Part shown: positions 26,449-35,877 of the stretch, one piece after another
Numbering within the stretch: position 1 is the stretch's first letter
Layout of the letters: every line of letters starts with the position of its first letter
From: Euryarchaeota archaeon UBA259
GTDB taxonomy: Archaea > Thermoplasmatota > Poseidoniia > Poseidoniales > Poseidoniaceae
Direction of reading: 5' to 3'
DNA: 57,521 bases
Assembly: GCA_002506275.1 (NCBI GenBank)
Contig: DAXG01000027.1
Span: 87,699-145,219, forward strand
Position numbers and translations under genes: made by a program
The notes under the pieces: model-generated
Seen by the model: only the letters and a program-made list of their open reading frames with translations
The model's database searches: none
Told to the model about the DNA's origin: nothing

Positions 26449-27494
26449 CCGATGAGACCGAGCAATTGGCACCTGAAGTGCCCGTTGAATCGCAGTATGA
26501 ACCAGAAACTCCCGTGACTGGAAAGGTTCGTCTAGAAGCGGCATGGGGGTCAACCGAAGGTGATGAAGACCTCTCCATTAACGAAACCACCGCACCAAGG
26601 AGTGAAGGTCACGTTTTCAAGCAGCAGTACAAACCATGGAACGGAGAACTGAACCCTCGGTGGATGAGAAATTGGGCCATTTTGAGACATCACCTGCTTG
26701 GTATTTTCAAAAAGGGCCACCGACCTTGGGGCGTACCAATCAGGTTGTTTCTTTTGGTCGTGTTTGTCGCATCACTTACCGATGTCGCCATGGTTCTTGT
26801 TTCAGGCCTCATTGGTGAATCTGGCCTTCACTCGGTATGGGGCGTCAGCAGAGATAATCTCTACGGCCACGTTCTGGGATTCCTTCCACGCAACATGCTC
26901 TACTACCCAGTTGTCGCAGCACTTTTGGTCGGGGGTGTCATCTCTGAGGATCGCCAACACGGTACCTCAGCAATGTATTTTTCAAGGCCGATTACTCGCT
27001 TTGACTATGTCTCGATGAAGTTTATTGCTGTGGCACTCATTCAAGCCATGATTATCCTCATCACCCTCGCATTGTATTACTTTGCTGAAATCGTAAGCAT
27101 GGGCCGTGGGTGGGCGTGGATTTTGGACACGTTCCCCATGTTCTTGGCTACCGTCGTCAGCGCTGTACTTTTGATATTCACATACACAAGCATCGGTTTA
27201 GCCTTGTCAAGTGTTTCCAAAGGTAAGTTCTTCCCGGGAATTGCCCTTCTGTCAATCATCCTCGGAACGAAAGTTCTTGCCTTTATCGTATCGAACTTGT
27301 TTGACCGGGAAATTCTGTATCTCCTTTCACCCTACGATTGCTTGGCGCATGTTGGCCAGGCCATTATTGGTACGCAGCCCACTTACGACCAGTACTCTTG
27401 GACTTGGTCACTGGCCTCACTTGCAGCCATGAATGCAATTGCATTGTTTACGCTGAGTTCACGCGTTTCCTCAATGGAGGTGACACGTGAATGA
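26445..27494 (+). CDS. ABC-2-type permease 1
   Basis: The 349-residue protein has an N-terminal cytoplasmic stretch of about 90 acidic residues, then six or so hydrophobic segments of the ABC-2 type. The intracellular loop GGVISEDRQHGTSAMYFSRP is the classic coupling region of this family. It should pair with the ATPase encoded just upstream, since the frames overlap by ATGA. The next gene is again joined by ATGA. The long acidic N-terminus is unusual. Confidence 0.78.
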   Translation: MTDETEQLAPEVPVESQYEPETPVTGKVRLEAAWGSTEGDEDLSINETTAPRSEGHVFKQQYKPWNGELNPRWMRNWAILRHHLLGIFKKGHRPWGVPIRLFLLVVFVASLTDVAMVLVSGLIGESGLHSVWGVSRDNLYGHVLGFLPRNMLYYPVVAALLVGGVISEDRQHGTSAMYFSRPITRFDYVSMKFIAVALIQAMIILITLALYYFAEIVSMGRGWAWILDTFPMFLATVVSAVLLIFTYTSIGLALSSVSKGKFFPGIALLSIILGTKVLAFIVSNLFDREILYLLSPYDCLAHVGQAIIGTQPTYDQYSWTWSLASLAAMNAIALFTLSSRVSSMEVTRE

Positions 27495-28483
27495 TTCCCG
27501 ACTTTGACCAGCAAGGGCAAGCTCAAACCAAAGAATGGACGCCGGATGTCCAAGCGCCAGCAATTCTTCTTGAAAACGTCTCGAAAAGTTATGGGCGTAT
27601 CTTCGCACTTTCCAACATCACCTTAGCACTGAACGGAGGAGTTACGGGGATCCTTGGAATGAATGGAGCCGGGAAATCAACACTGTTTAACCTCCTCATG
27701 GGAAAAATCAAAGTCAGCCAGGGCAGTATCAAACTGTTTGGAACAAACCCGTGGAAAAATCCTGCACCCTATGCAAGGGTTGGATTTGTGCCAGAACATG
27801 AAAAAATGTACGACTGGATGACTGCCCACGGGTTCGTTTCGACGTTTGCTCGCCTCAACGGGTTAACACGTGATGAAGCCGGAATAGAGGCAGACAGAGT
27901 ATTGGAGTTCGTCGGACTCACAGATGTCGCATTCAAGAAAATTGGTCAGTTCTCCAAGGGTATGCGGCAAAGAGTCAAAATTGCTCACGCCCTTGTCAAC
28001 GACCCGGAATTGATTATTCTCGACGAGCCACTCCAGGGTTGTGACCCGTTGGCTCGAACCACCATCATGAACGTCATTCGTGAACTTGGAAAGATGGGAA
28101 GAACGGTTTTGGTCAGCAGCCACATCCTACAAGAAATTGAGAGAATTACCGAACAAATTGTAATTCTGCATCAAGGACGACTTCTTGCACTTGGAAACTT
28201 ACATTCCATTCGAGAACGTCTCGACCAAATCCCTCACCGAATCTCAATCGAAGCAGAAAACCCAAAGGCACTGGCGAAAGACATCATCGACATCGATGAA
28301 GTGTTTGGAATCTCTTTCCCGGACGGCCGAAACGTATCGATTCAAACGCATAACCTTGGAGCAATCCACGCACGACTTCCGAAAATCATCGTGGAAAACG
28401 GCCACAAAATTTCCGCCATCGACAATCCCGATGACGACCTGGCCTCCATCTTAGGCTACTTGACCAATGGGGGGCGCGTTTGA
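27491..28483 (+). CDS. ABC-2-type transporter ATPase 2
   Basis: The 330-residue protein has Walker A GMNGAGKST, signature QFSKGMRQ, Walker B LIILDEPLQGCD and H-loop SSHILQE. The residue after the Walker B glutamate region is GCDP where most ABC ATPases have GLDP. It has the same NatA-type C-terminal domain as ATPase 1. The start overlaps the permease 1 stop by ATGA, and its stop overlaps permease 2 by TGATG. Two ATPases and two permeases in one operon suggest either a heteromeric exporter or two related exporters. Confidence 0.82.
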   Translation: MIPDFDQQGQAQTKEWTPDVQAPAILLENVSKSYGRIFALSNITLALNGGVTGILGMNGAGKSTLFNLLMGKIKVSQGSIKLFGTNPWKNPAPYARVGFVPEHEKMYDWMTAHGFVSTFARLNGLTRDEAGIEADRVLEFVGLTDVAFKKIGQFSKGMRQRVKIAHALVNDPELIILDEPLQGCDPLARTTIMNVIRELGKMGRTVLVSSHILQEIERITEQIVILHQGRLLALGNLHSIRERLDQIPHRISIEAENPKALAKDIIDIDEVFGISFPDGRNVSIQTHNLGAIHARLPKIIVENGHKISAIDNPDDDLASILGYLTNGGRV

Positions 28484-29817
28484 TGGCGACCAAGCCAGAT
28501 TCCGTTTTTCGTTCGCTGGACCGTAAGGCAGCAGCCATTGTGGAATTCACTCTACGCCAGTACCGCACACGAACATCCACATGGGTGGTATTAGGCGTTG
28601 GATTCACGGCGCTTGCTCTGATTTTCATGATTTACATCGATGTAATGGGCTCAGAATTTGAGTCGATAGATAACGATGGAGATTCGTTCGACGAAGATGG
28701 AGATGGGTATCCAAGCGGTCAAGAGCGTCGGTTGGGAACCGACCCTTTCTCTGATGAGTCACACCCCGGTATGTTTGACCCGCCTATCGAGCCTGAACCG
28801 GCATCAAATTACATCAACGAAGACGGTTTTGACTGGGATGTCACTGGCTCTTCTGGCTCGGATTCCACAGGTTATGACAACGATGGCGATTGTCTTAATT
28901 CAAACAAAACGGCATCGCAAAAAGATACCAATGAAAACGGTATACCGTGTGACATCATCGTTCAAATTACGACCTCGCCTTCCGGAGAAATTATCACCAA
29001 AGTCATCGCTGACGCTGGTGTCGACGAAGACCCTGATGAGGATGCATATTCACGAGAAGCAACCCATTTGGCGTTCGTTCTTTCCATCGGAAAACTTGGG
29101 TTTGTGCTGCTCCTTGGTATTTTCCTGCCCCTGTTTTTGGCAACGGGCCTCATACGTGACGAAATGACCTCTGGCACCATGCATTTCATGCTCGCAAAAC
29201 CGGTAGCACGCTCGGAGATTTTCCTCTACCGAGTACTGGGGTATCTCGGCATTGTTTGGCCTTACATCATCGCTCTTGGAATCCTTGGAGCGTTGGTTTC
29301 AGGATTTGTAGGTTCAGGTGATGATTTCTTCAGATTTGCTGACCTCGGCGTTTGGCTGGCGATCATTTTCGCCACCATGATGGCCACGCTTGTCTATGGG
29401 ATGTTGTTCAACGCATTGGGAGTGTTATGGAAATATGGAATAATTCTCGCCATTCCGTTTGCGGCATGGGAGTTGGGCATGGCTTTACTCTCGATGGGTG
29501 CACCGGATTCGACCATACTTCGATTTTCGGTCATCGGATGGGCGTTGATGATTGTTGACTCAGCGGCAATGATGGTCTGGCCGAATCTCGATGTGTTCAT
29601 ACTCATGGGCGAATGGGGCGGTGGCGGACAGGGGTCGGATATCTTCGGTTCATCCTCACTTCGAGGAACTGTACCGCTGTACTTCTTCTCATCGAAGCCT
29701 GGTTTGGGACTTTCAGGCTTCGCCTCTAGCATTGTTGCAACCCTCGTGCTGCTGGTCCAAGCTGTGGTGTTCTGGTTCATCGGCGGCGCATTGTTCAAAG
29801 GTAAGGAGATTCAATGA
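28483..29817 (+). CDS. ABC-2-type permease 2 with calcium-motif ectodomain
   Basis: The 444-residue protein has a first membrane helix (about 35-52). A long outside loop (about 55-195) follows, then about six more helices with the ABC-2 coupling loop ATGLIRDEMTSGTMHFMLAK. The loop carries a thrombospondin-type-3-like repeat (DEDGDGYPSGQERRLGTDPF, 71-90) and a second DxDxD element with two Cys (DNDGDCLNSNKTASQ then NGIPCD, 132-157), similar to the excalibur motif. These motifs bind calcium in surface proteins. The start follows permease-style coupling to ATPase 2 and the stop overlaps the next gene. I know of no such loop in standard ABC-2 permeases. Confidence 0.78.
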   Translation: MATKPDSVFRSLDRKAAAIVEFTLRQYRTRTSTWVVLGVGFTALALIFMIYIDVMGSEFESIDNDGDSFDEDGDGYPSGQERRLGTDPFSDESHPGMFDPPIEPEPASNYINEDGFDWDVTGSSGSDSTGYDNDGDCLNSNKTASQKDTNENGIPCDIIVQITTSPSGEIITKVIADAGVDEDPDEDAYSREATHLAFVLSIGKLGFVLLLGIFLPLFLATGLIRDEMTSGTMHFMLAKPVARSEIFLYRVLGYLGIVWPYIIALGILGALVSGFVGSGDDFFRFADLGVWLAIIFATMMATLVYGMLFNALGVLWKYGIILAIPFAAWELGMALLSMGAPDSTILRFSVIGWALMIVDSAAMMVWPNLDVFILMGEWGGGGQGSDIFGSSSLRGTVPLYFFSSKPGLGLSGFASSIVATLVLLVQAVVFWFIGGALFKGKEIQ

Positions 29818-31019
29818 CTTCGGACATGGAATCGTTCTCAGGTGACCTCTCGAAAATGTGGAGCCTGCAAGACAGACCACCGCTTCACCATCTGACATGG
29901 GATTGGTGGTGGTGGCTGGTGATGCTCGACGACCCGGATGGCCGACCCAGCGGCAGACAACTGATGGTACTGTGGTCAACCAAAGACAATGAACTGGTCG
30001 AAGTCAATGGCATGCCCTGGACTCCAGCCGGCCGGCCAAGTTACGATGAAGAACGTGGACTTGCCTTGGACGGTATGGTATGCGCATGGTGGTTTGATGG
30101 CCAACAAATGCACGAACCCGTCATTCAACAGATTTGCCGGATGATTGCGATGCCGGATACCCATTCGATGTGGCCCAACGATGCCACAAATGCCGGAAGA
30201 GGCGGTGGAGCGGTCGTGCCACTTCTCGAAAACGACCTCTCGATGGGTCTCAAGAGCGACTTGAGTGCGTTTTGGCTTCATTTGCTTACCGATGAATCTG
30301 CGAGCCACCCTAAAGTACCGAAAAAATTTGATCTCACTCTCACACCGTGGAACGCTGCGATGTCAACGGCCCGCCAGGCCACGGCGACCTATGCGGCCAA
30401 CATGGGATACGACATTCTGCGCCTTCATGGGACCAAAGTTCATGGGAAACTGGATGATGAAGAGGTGTCCGGAACAGCATACTTCCAGAAAGTGTGCGTA
30501 CAAGCTCCCTCCGTACCTTGGTACTGGGGCATGCTCCATCTCAACGATGGCTCTTACATCGACTGGTTTTTGCCTCATGTCTCGTTTACCGTTAGCGCCA
30601 GAGACAATCGCCCATGGAAGAGGCGAGACCTCGGACATATTGGGTTGTCTCAAGGTGGTCTTTTTCATGACCCTGTGAACAAACGCAGCGAAAAATTCAC
30701 CAACGTCACGATAGTGAAAACATCCTCAAACCTCACAGAAGGCGACCATGGGCAAACTCCAGGCGCACCATTGCCGGTTTTTGAGATCAAAATGTGGAAC
30801 GGTAGAACAACCATCGAACTCCGTGTGAGAGCCATTGAACGAGCCCATTGGACTTTCAACCAGCCGACACGAGGTGGCATAAAGTCACACTTGACGTACA
30901 ATGAATACCCCTTGGAAATGGAATATTTACGTATTCGAGACGAATACGGCGTCCGAAAAGAATCGGACTATGAGTGGGCTCGAGGAAACGCAGAGCACTC
31001 TTGGGGATTGCTTCACTGA
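29814..31019 (+). CDS. CrtC/AttH-like protein at end of ABC operon
   Basis: The 401-residue soluble protein is Trp-rich. It resembles the CrtC/AttH lipocalin-like family: GTAYFQKVCVQAPSVPWYWG then LHLNDGSYIDWF, a two-sheet beta-barrel pair used by hydratases and unknown enzymes. No signal peptide is seen. The start overlaps the permease stop as ATGA, so its product is probably made with the transporter and may handle the cargo or modify a lipid. The family call is moderate; the function is not known. Confidence 0.55.
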   Translation: MTSDMESFSGDLSKMWSLQDRPPLHHLTWDWWWWLVMLDDPDGRPSGRQLMVLWSTKDNELVEVNGMPWTPAGRPSYDEERGLALDGMVCAWWFDGQQMHEPVIQQICRMIAMPDTHSMWPNDATNAGRGGGAVVPLLENDLSMGLKSDLSAFWLHLLTDESASHPKVPKKFDLTLTPWNAAMSTARQATATYAANMGYDILRLHGTKVHGKLDDEEVSGTAYFQKVCVQAPSVPWYWGMLHLNDGSYIDWFLPHVSFTVSARDNRPWKRRDLGHIGLSQGGLFHDPVNKRSEKFTNVTIVKTSSNLTEGDHGQTPGAPLPVFEIKMWNGRTTIELRVRAIERAHWTFNQPTRGGIKSHLTYNEYPLEMEYLRIRDEYGVRKESDYEWARGNAEHSWGLLH

Positions 31020-31116
31020 CGGTTTCCATCCCGAATCGTATTCCATACCGTACCACTGTTCAGTGGGCAAGGTATTATGTGCGAGGAGCGATAGACACGG
31101 TAGAGGAGAGATTGCT

Positions 31117-32157
31117 ATGAGCGAAGAATCCGATGCCGCAGAAACACCTACAACCGATGTTCACACCACGGATGAGGCCAAAAAGGAAGCAGAACAAGCT
31201 CGACTGGCCAAGACATTCCGCCTCATCGCAGGCGAGGAAGTTCTTCTCACCAAGCGTCCGAGTACGTTTGCGTTCCTTGGCATGTACCTCCTCGGGATTT
31301 TGGTCCTCGCAATACACTTTATTTTCGACAACGCCAACGCTCTGTCGAACGAAGATTCGAGTGGCTTCGTCAAATTTGCTTTGTTCATGATTGACATTAC
31401 AGGTGGCGAAAAATATCCATTTGGCTTCGTGTTTGTGATGCTGTTTATCACTTGGATGAACAGGTTGGTCAATGTTTCAACATCTGGCCGTTGGGTCACC
31501 ATTGGCCTACTTATTATTTCGCTAACACCTTTGGTGATTCAAATGGATGATGTTCTGTATTGGATCACTGACCTGTGGATGGATGACCCAATTGGTGACT
31601 TTATCCCAATTGGTGAATACAGTTACAGTCTCTTTGGGCTTGCATTTGTCTCCATCTACATGGCACTCACCTACTACTATCAGCGAAGTTTCCACTACGC
31701 CGTCACGAGCGATGCTGTGATTTTTGAGCACAGTTTCCTGTTGTCGAGGTCTCACCGCCGAATCCTTTTCGATCGCATCTCTGAAGTCATGGTTGAACGG
31801 TCGCCTGTAGGAACCATCCTTGGTTTTGCTACCGTTACAATCTTGACCGATTCTGGAGTTGGGATTGTCGAAGAAAGTACGGGGCCTGGTATCGCAGGTG
31901 CGATTCCCGGTACGACTGAAAAAGAAGGCGACTCAACTGCTGAGAAAGCAGGCAAAGGTATTCTTCGCTCCGTGATTGGGCTGCTTACCTATCAGAGAAC
32001 AATTCGAACAGTCCGTGCAGACCCAAAGCATTGCATGTACAATATCCGCAACTGGGAGAATGCAAAAGCACTTCTCAATGAAAAGCACAAGGAACACAGT
32101 CAATCAAACCTGCTTCGAGACCTCAAAGACACAATTGTAGCATCATCCGAAGATTGA
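31117..32157 (+). CDS. Membrane protein with bacterial PH-like domain
   Basis: The protein of about 346 residues has an acidic N-terminal tail (SEESDAAETPTTDVHTTDEA). Four hydrophobic segments follow, then a bPH2/DUF304-type domain (AVTSDAVIFEHSFLLSRSHR and RILFDRISEVMVERSP) and a basic C-terminal helix. Such proteins sit in the cytoplasmic membrane and often accompany transport or cell-envelope genes. ATG 31117 is preceded by GAGGAGAG; a TATA-like GGTATTATG lies near 31071. It is 97 bp after the ABC operon on the same strand. Confidence 0.72.
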   Translation: MSEESDAAETPTTDVHTTDEAKKEAEQARLAKTFRLIAGEEVLLTKRPSTFAFLGMYLLGILVLAIHFIFDNANALSNEDSSGFVKFALFMIDITGGEKYPFGFVFVMLFITWMNRLVNVSTSGRWVTIGLLIISLTPLVIQMDDVLYWITDLWMDDPIGDFIPIGEYSYSLFGLAFVSIYMALTYYYQRSFHYAVTSDAVIFEHSFLLSRSHRRILFDRISEVMVERSPVGTILGFATVTILTDSGVGIVEESTGPGIAGAIPGTTEKEGDSTAEKAGKGILRSVIGLLTYQRTIRTVRADPKHCMYNIRNWENAKALLNEKHKEHSQSNLLRDLKDTIVASSED

Positions 32158-32223
32158 AGATTCACACCGATACGGCGAGTGTTTCAAAAAGTGTTTGCGA
32201 CTCCAGCGACTTAAGGCGATACC

Positions 32224-32745
32224 ATGAGCGACGAAGAAGTACTCCAAGGACCTATTGAAAAATTGCGTGGTGGCGACCTCGATGGAGCCCTTGAAGAGCT
32301 CGATGCTTTGATGAGCAGCAACAAAAAGAACGCTCAAGTTCATCACATGTACGCTGAATTTGCGAACATGAAAAACGCCGAGGCACAAGACGATGTCATC
32401 CCCGGTGGAAAAATCATGATGGCTTACAAGAAAGCCATGCAATTGGATGAAGAGAACGTCGAATACATTGGAGACTTCGCAACATTTGCACTTGAATGTC
32501 GAAGAATCCCAGTTGCGGTTAAAGAGTTCCAACGCTACGCACGACGTCTTGAAATCGAAGATATTCCTGTCGATGAAGTCTTGTTTACGGCAAGCCGTAA
32601 CATTGTTGACGCCATCGAAGTGATGGACCCAAGTAAGAAGAATCCAATGGTTCAACCGTGGCTAAAGCAGGCCCTCATTTGGTCCGTAGGCGGATTGGGC
32701 TACTCACCGGAAGATGCTGCTGAGATGCTGCTTCGTGAAGAGTGA
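32224..32745 (+). CDS. TPR-like helical repeat protein
   Basis: The 173-residue protein looks like a short tetratricopeptide-repeat protein: GGDLDGALEELDALMSSNKK, then AYKKAMQLDEENVEYIGDFA, and a third repeat-like helix pair around AVKEFQRYARRLEIED. TPR proteins mediate protein contacts; the partner is unknown. It is followed after 9 bp by truA with a GAGGTGA ribosome-binding site. Start ATG 32224 is the first in frame. Confidence 0.65.
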   Translation: MSDEEVLQGPIEKLRGGDLDGALEELDALMSSNKKNAQVHHMYAEFANMKNAEAQDDVIPGGKIMMAYKKAMQLDEENVEYIGDFATFALECRRIPVAVKEFQRYARRLEIEDIPVDEVLFTASRNIVDAIEVMDPSKKNPMVQPWLKQALIWSVGGLGYSPEDAAEMLLREE

Positions 32746-32754
32746 GGTGAACAC

Positions 32755-33690
32755 ATGACGAACCAGAGTGTTCGTCTTGCTTTCCGCATCGGTTACCTTG
32801 GTGATGGATACCATGGTAGTCAAGTTCAACCCGATGTCAAAACCGTTCAAGGTGAATTAATTCGTGTCTTTCGGAGCCTGAAATGGCTCAACCCTGCTTC
32901 CGTTGAACATAACCTCGTACTTTCGAGCCGTACAGATGCGGGAGTACATGTTCGGCTCAACGGAGGAGTCGTACACATCGACAGCGAATTGTGGGATGCC
33001 TTAACGCCAAGAAAAATGATTCGAGCTTTGGACGATCGCTTGCCCAAAGATATTGCTTTTCTCGACATCAAAAGGGTCGATGAAGAATGGAACCCTCGAA
33101 TGGCCAATCATCGCGTTTATCGCTATCGATTAGAAGGATTGGAATTTTGGAAATATCCTGGAAAAGACTTTACAGAGTGGCTGAAAATGTTTGAAGGAAC
33201 CTACAATGCTTCGAATTTCGCCCGGGTTGAGGAAGGAAAAAACCCAATGCGGACGATTCTTTCATGTCAACCATGGATTGTTGAAGGACGAACCGTTGGG
33301 TTCGAAATTATTGGTGAGGCTTTTTTGTGGAACCAGGTACGCAGAACGGCGATGGCAATACACAGAATGTGCATCGGAGAAATAAGCCCCTATGCGGTAA
33401 AGCAGGCCATTGAACACCCTGACACGGAAGCCGACTTTGGTGTAGCACCTGCGGACTGGCTCATCCTTTGGGGGGTTGACTGGAATGGGATGGAACTGCC
33501 TCTATCTCAAAAAGAAATTCGATGTTTTACTGAACCACCAACTGGCCCTGCGGTTGAACGTACCATGAGAAAGCGTTGGAGAGAGGGGGCTCGACATGAG
33601 ATGAAGAGCCTGCTCTACCATGAATGGGCGGAATTGGGCGAGTTACCAATCGTCCGTCATACAACAGTCAATTCAAGCGAACCTGAATGA
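32755..33690 (+). CDS. truA: tRNA pseudouridine synthase A
   Basis: The 311-residue protein has the TruA signature SSRTDAGVHV with the catalytic Asp 61, plus the family segments FRIGYLGDGYHGSQVQP and GEAFLWNQVRRTAMAI. It makes pseudouridine in the anticodon arm (positions 38-40). Length is slightly above bacterial TruA and fits archaeal members. Its 3' end overlaps the convergent ribK gene by 23 bp. Confidence 0.92.
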   Translation: MTNQSVRLAFRIGYLGDGYHGSQVQPDVKTVQGELIRVFRSLKWLNPASVEHNLVLSSRTDAGVHVRLNGGVVHIDSELWDALTPRKMIRALDDRLPKDIAFLDIKRVDEEWNPRMANHRVYRYRLEGLEFWKYPGKDFTEWLKMFEGTYNASNFARVEEGKNPMRTILSCQPWIVEGRTVGFEIIGEAFLWNQVRRTAMAIHRMCIGEISPYAVKQAIEHPDTEADFGVAPADWLILWGVDWNGMELPLSQKEIRCFTEPPTGPAVERTMRKRWREGARHEMKSLLYHEWAELGELPIVRHTTVNSSEPE

Positions 33691-34135
33691 TGTCGTTATC
33701 GACAAGTGCGAGTCTTTCGCGCAAGAACGAACATGCAATGACTTCCACCACATCCGTGTGCCGTGTTAAATCTGGAATCAATAAAGCACACTCGACGGTC
33801 GAGTCTCCAGATTCAAGGACCGCCATAAATGCAGTAGCACCACCGAACGATACACCATCTCGCAAGAAACCACGAATGCGATGAGCATCATGCATGCTGA
33901 CATCGATGATTGAGGCAGCCTCACGGTCATGGTCAGTAGCGTCAAGTGTATCGATTCCCGACTTTTTTCGTAGAGCAATGTAATGAATCAAGTCTTGACC
34001 TTCAATGGTGAGATTCAAAGTACCCGGCCATGCAGTACCACCGAGAAGTTGTTTGAACTGCTCCTGATAGTGTGGTTGAGCCATGAAAATGTGGGCTCGC
34101 CCTAATCCACTGCTCACAGTACCGGTAAGTCGCAT
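33668..34135 (-). CDS. ribK: CTP-dependent riboflavin kinase
   Basis: The 155-residue protein is an archaeal RibK (DUF120): LTGTVSSGLGRAHIFM, PGTLNLTI, and the C-terminal TVECALLIPDLTRHTDVVEV. It uses CTP to make FMN from riboflavin. Some archaea fuse RibK to a helix-turn-helix; here the kinase domain stands alone. The gene is convergent with truA (23 bp overlap) and divergent from kbl. Confidence 0.88.
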   Translation of the reverse strand: MRLTGTVSSGLGRAHIFMAQPHYQEQFKQLLGGTAWPGTLNLTIEGQDLIHYIALRKKSGIDTLDATDHDREAASIIDVSMHDAHRIRGFLRDGVSFGGATAFMAVLESGDSTVECALLIPDLTRHTDVVEVIACSFLRERLALVDNDIIQVRLN

Positions 34136-34247
34136 GTCACGCCCAACAGCACTTCCTTTTTGAGTGCATGGTTGTGCTCATACATTGAGAACTTCAAGCC
34201 CGAAAGAACTTGAATGTCGAGGTATTGGAATGGTTTGAGGAGAGCTT

Positions 34248-35429
34248 ATGCCCGGTGACATGTCTTGGATGAAAACTCGTTTTGATGAATTATCAGAAAA
34301 ATCATTGCTATGGGAACCGCCGACTTTGGAAAGTCCAAACGAGCCTCGATGCCGTATGGATGGAAAACCAACCATCATGCTTTCAGCAAACAACTACCTC
34401 AACCTGACCACGCACCCAAAAGTCAAGCAAGCAATGCTGGATGCGACGGAAAAATACGGTGCAGGAAGTGGAAGTGTTCGTGCCATTGCAGGGACAATGG
34501 ACATTCACCTTGAGGCTGAAAGAAAAGTTGCTGAATTCAAAGGCGTTGAAGCGTCACTGATTTATTCAGCAGGTTATACCGTTAACGTTGGTCTCATTCC
34601 AGCATTGGTGACTGGACCACAAGATGTCATTATCAGTGATGCTTTGAATCACGGCTCGATTATCGATGGCGTTCGACTCACAAAAGCAAGCCGTGGCGTC
34701 TATGCACACAACGACATGGGCGAATTAGAAGCGGTGTTGAAAGCTCATGAAACCTCAGAGCGCAAGTTGATTATCACCGATGGTGTATTTTCAATGGACG
34801 GAGACATCGCCCCCCTTGATGAAGTAAACAAACTGGCCGAAGAATACGGCGCTATGGTTTATGTTGACGATTGTCACGGTGAAGGAGTCCTTGGAGAAAA
34901 GGGTGCAGGGATTGTTGCTCATTTCAATCTCCAAGGTAAAGTTGATTTTGAAACCGGTTCCTTTTCAAAGGCGTTGGGAGTTCAAGGTGGTATTCTAGCC
35001 GGCACAGAAATGACTCGCACACATGCACTCAACCATTCACGCTCATGGCTTCTTTCAGGTTCTCAGCCGCCCGGCGTAGCAGCTGCACAAAAAGCAGCAA
35101 TTGAAGTCCTCATGGATGAGCCACAACACCACGCACGGCTGTGGGAAAATACCGACTACTTCAGAAAAGAACTGCAATCGCTCGGATTTGATACAGGGAA
35201 TTCCGTCACACCGATTATACCAGTGATGTGTGGAGAATCAAGCGTAGCCAAAGCCATGACTAAGGCCCTCGGGGATGAAGGAGTCATGGCTGGAGCCATC
35301 GTGTTTCCAATGGTGGCCAGAGACAAAGCCAGAATTCGAACGCAAATGTCTGCCGGCCTAACCCGAGATGATCTCGACGAAGTGCTTCGACTGTTCGAAA
35401 AAGTTGGCCCAAAACTCAACCTTATCTGA
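34248..35429 (+). CDS. kbl: Glycine C-acetyltransferase (2-amino-3-ketobutyrate CoA ligase)
   Basis: The 393-residue protein is an alpha-oxoamine synthase. It has SANNYLNLTTHPKVKQA, SGSVRAIAGTMDIHLE, DDCHGEGVLGEKG and the PLP lysine region ETGSFSKALGVQGG. The best match is Kbl, which makes 2-amino-3-ketobutyrate from glycine and acetyl-CoA or reverses it in threonine breakdown. Biotin or serine palmitoyl synthases are related; the N-terminal SxxNYL and overall length favour Kbl. ATG 34248 follows GAGGAGAG. No threonine dehydrogenase gene is next to it. Confidence 0.82.
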   Translation: MPGDMSWMKTRFDELSEKSLLWEPPTLESPNEPRCRMDGKPTIMLSANNYLNLTTHPKVKQAMLDATEKYGAGSGSVRAIAGTMDIHLEAERKVAEFKGVEASLIYSAGYTVNVGLIPALVTGPQDVIISDALNHGSIIDGVRLTKASRGVYAHNDMGELEAVLKAHETSERKLIITDGVFSMDGDIAPLDEVNKLAEEYGAMVYVDDCHGEGVLGEKGAGIVAHFNLQGKVDFETGSFSKALGVQGGILAGTEMTRTHALNHSRSWLLSGSQPPGVAAAQKAAIEVLMDEPQHHARLWENTDYFRKELQSLGFDTGNSVTPIIPVMCGESSVAKAMTKALGDEGVMAGAIVFPMVARDKARIRTQMSAGLTRDDLDEVLRLFEKVGPKLNLI

Positions 35430-35438
35430 GGTGATGCT

Positions 35439-35867
35439 GTGAACAGTGCGACATTGACCGATGAACAACTCCAATCCCTCGATGCAAGGATTCAATCGAT
35501 TCCAATTGTGGAAACCCTTGGCATGAAAATTAACAAACTGGAAAAGGGCCATTGTGAAGCGACCGTCCCACGCCATAAGCGCTGGGATGGTATTTACGAA
35601 ACATTCCATGGAGGGATGCTTGGAACAATCGCTGACACGGTTACCTGTTGGTCGATTTTAACCGAAATCGGAGCGGATGCACACGTTGCTACGACTGATT
35701 TCAATATACGATTTTTGCGACCTTGTCATACGGACGTCGTTTGCAAAGCCCATGTTGTTCGAATTGGGCGAACAATGTGTCTCGCTCGTGCTGACCTTTA
35801 CGATACGAACGGAAAATTAGTCGCAGTAAGTCAAGTCAATTACATCAGGCTCGAAAACAAGCAGTGA
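35439..35867 (+). CDS. PaaI-type hotdog thioesterase
   Basis: The 142-residue protein is a single hotdog domain of the PaaI/YbgC-like thioesterase group: TFHGGMLGTIADTVTCWSIL with the conserved HGG, and TTDFNIRFLRPCHTDVVCKA. It hydrolyses acyl- or phenylacetyl-CoA type thioesters; the substrate is unknown. The start is GTG 35439 with GAGGTGAT upstream. It lies 9 bp after kbl, another CoA enzyme. The stop is 10 bp from that of the convergent membrane protein gene. Confidence 0.85.
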   Translation: MNSATLTDEQLQSLDARIQSIPIVETLGMKINKLEKGHCEATVPRHKRWDGIYETFHGGMLGTIADTVTCWSILTEIGADAHVATTDFNIRFLRPCHTDVVCKAHVVRIGRTMCLARADLYDTNGKLVAVSQVNYIRLENKQ

Positions 35868-35877
35868 GGCTGTACGT

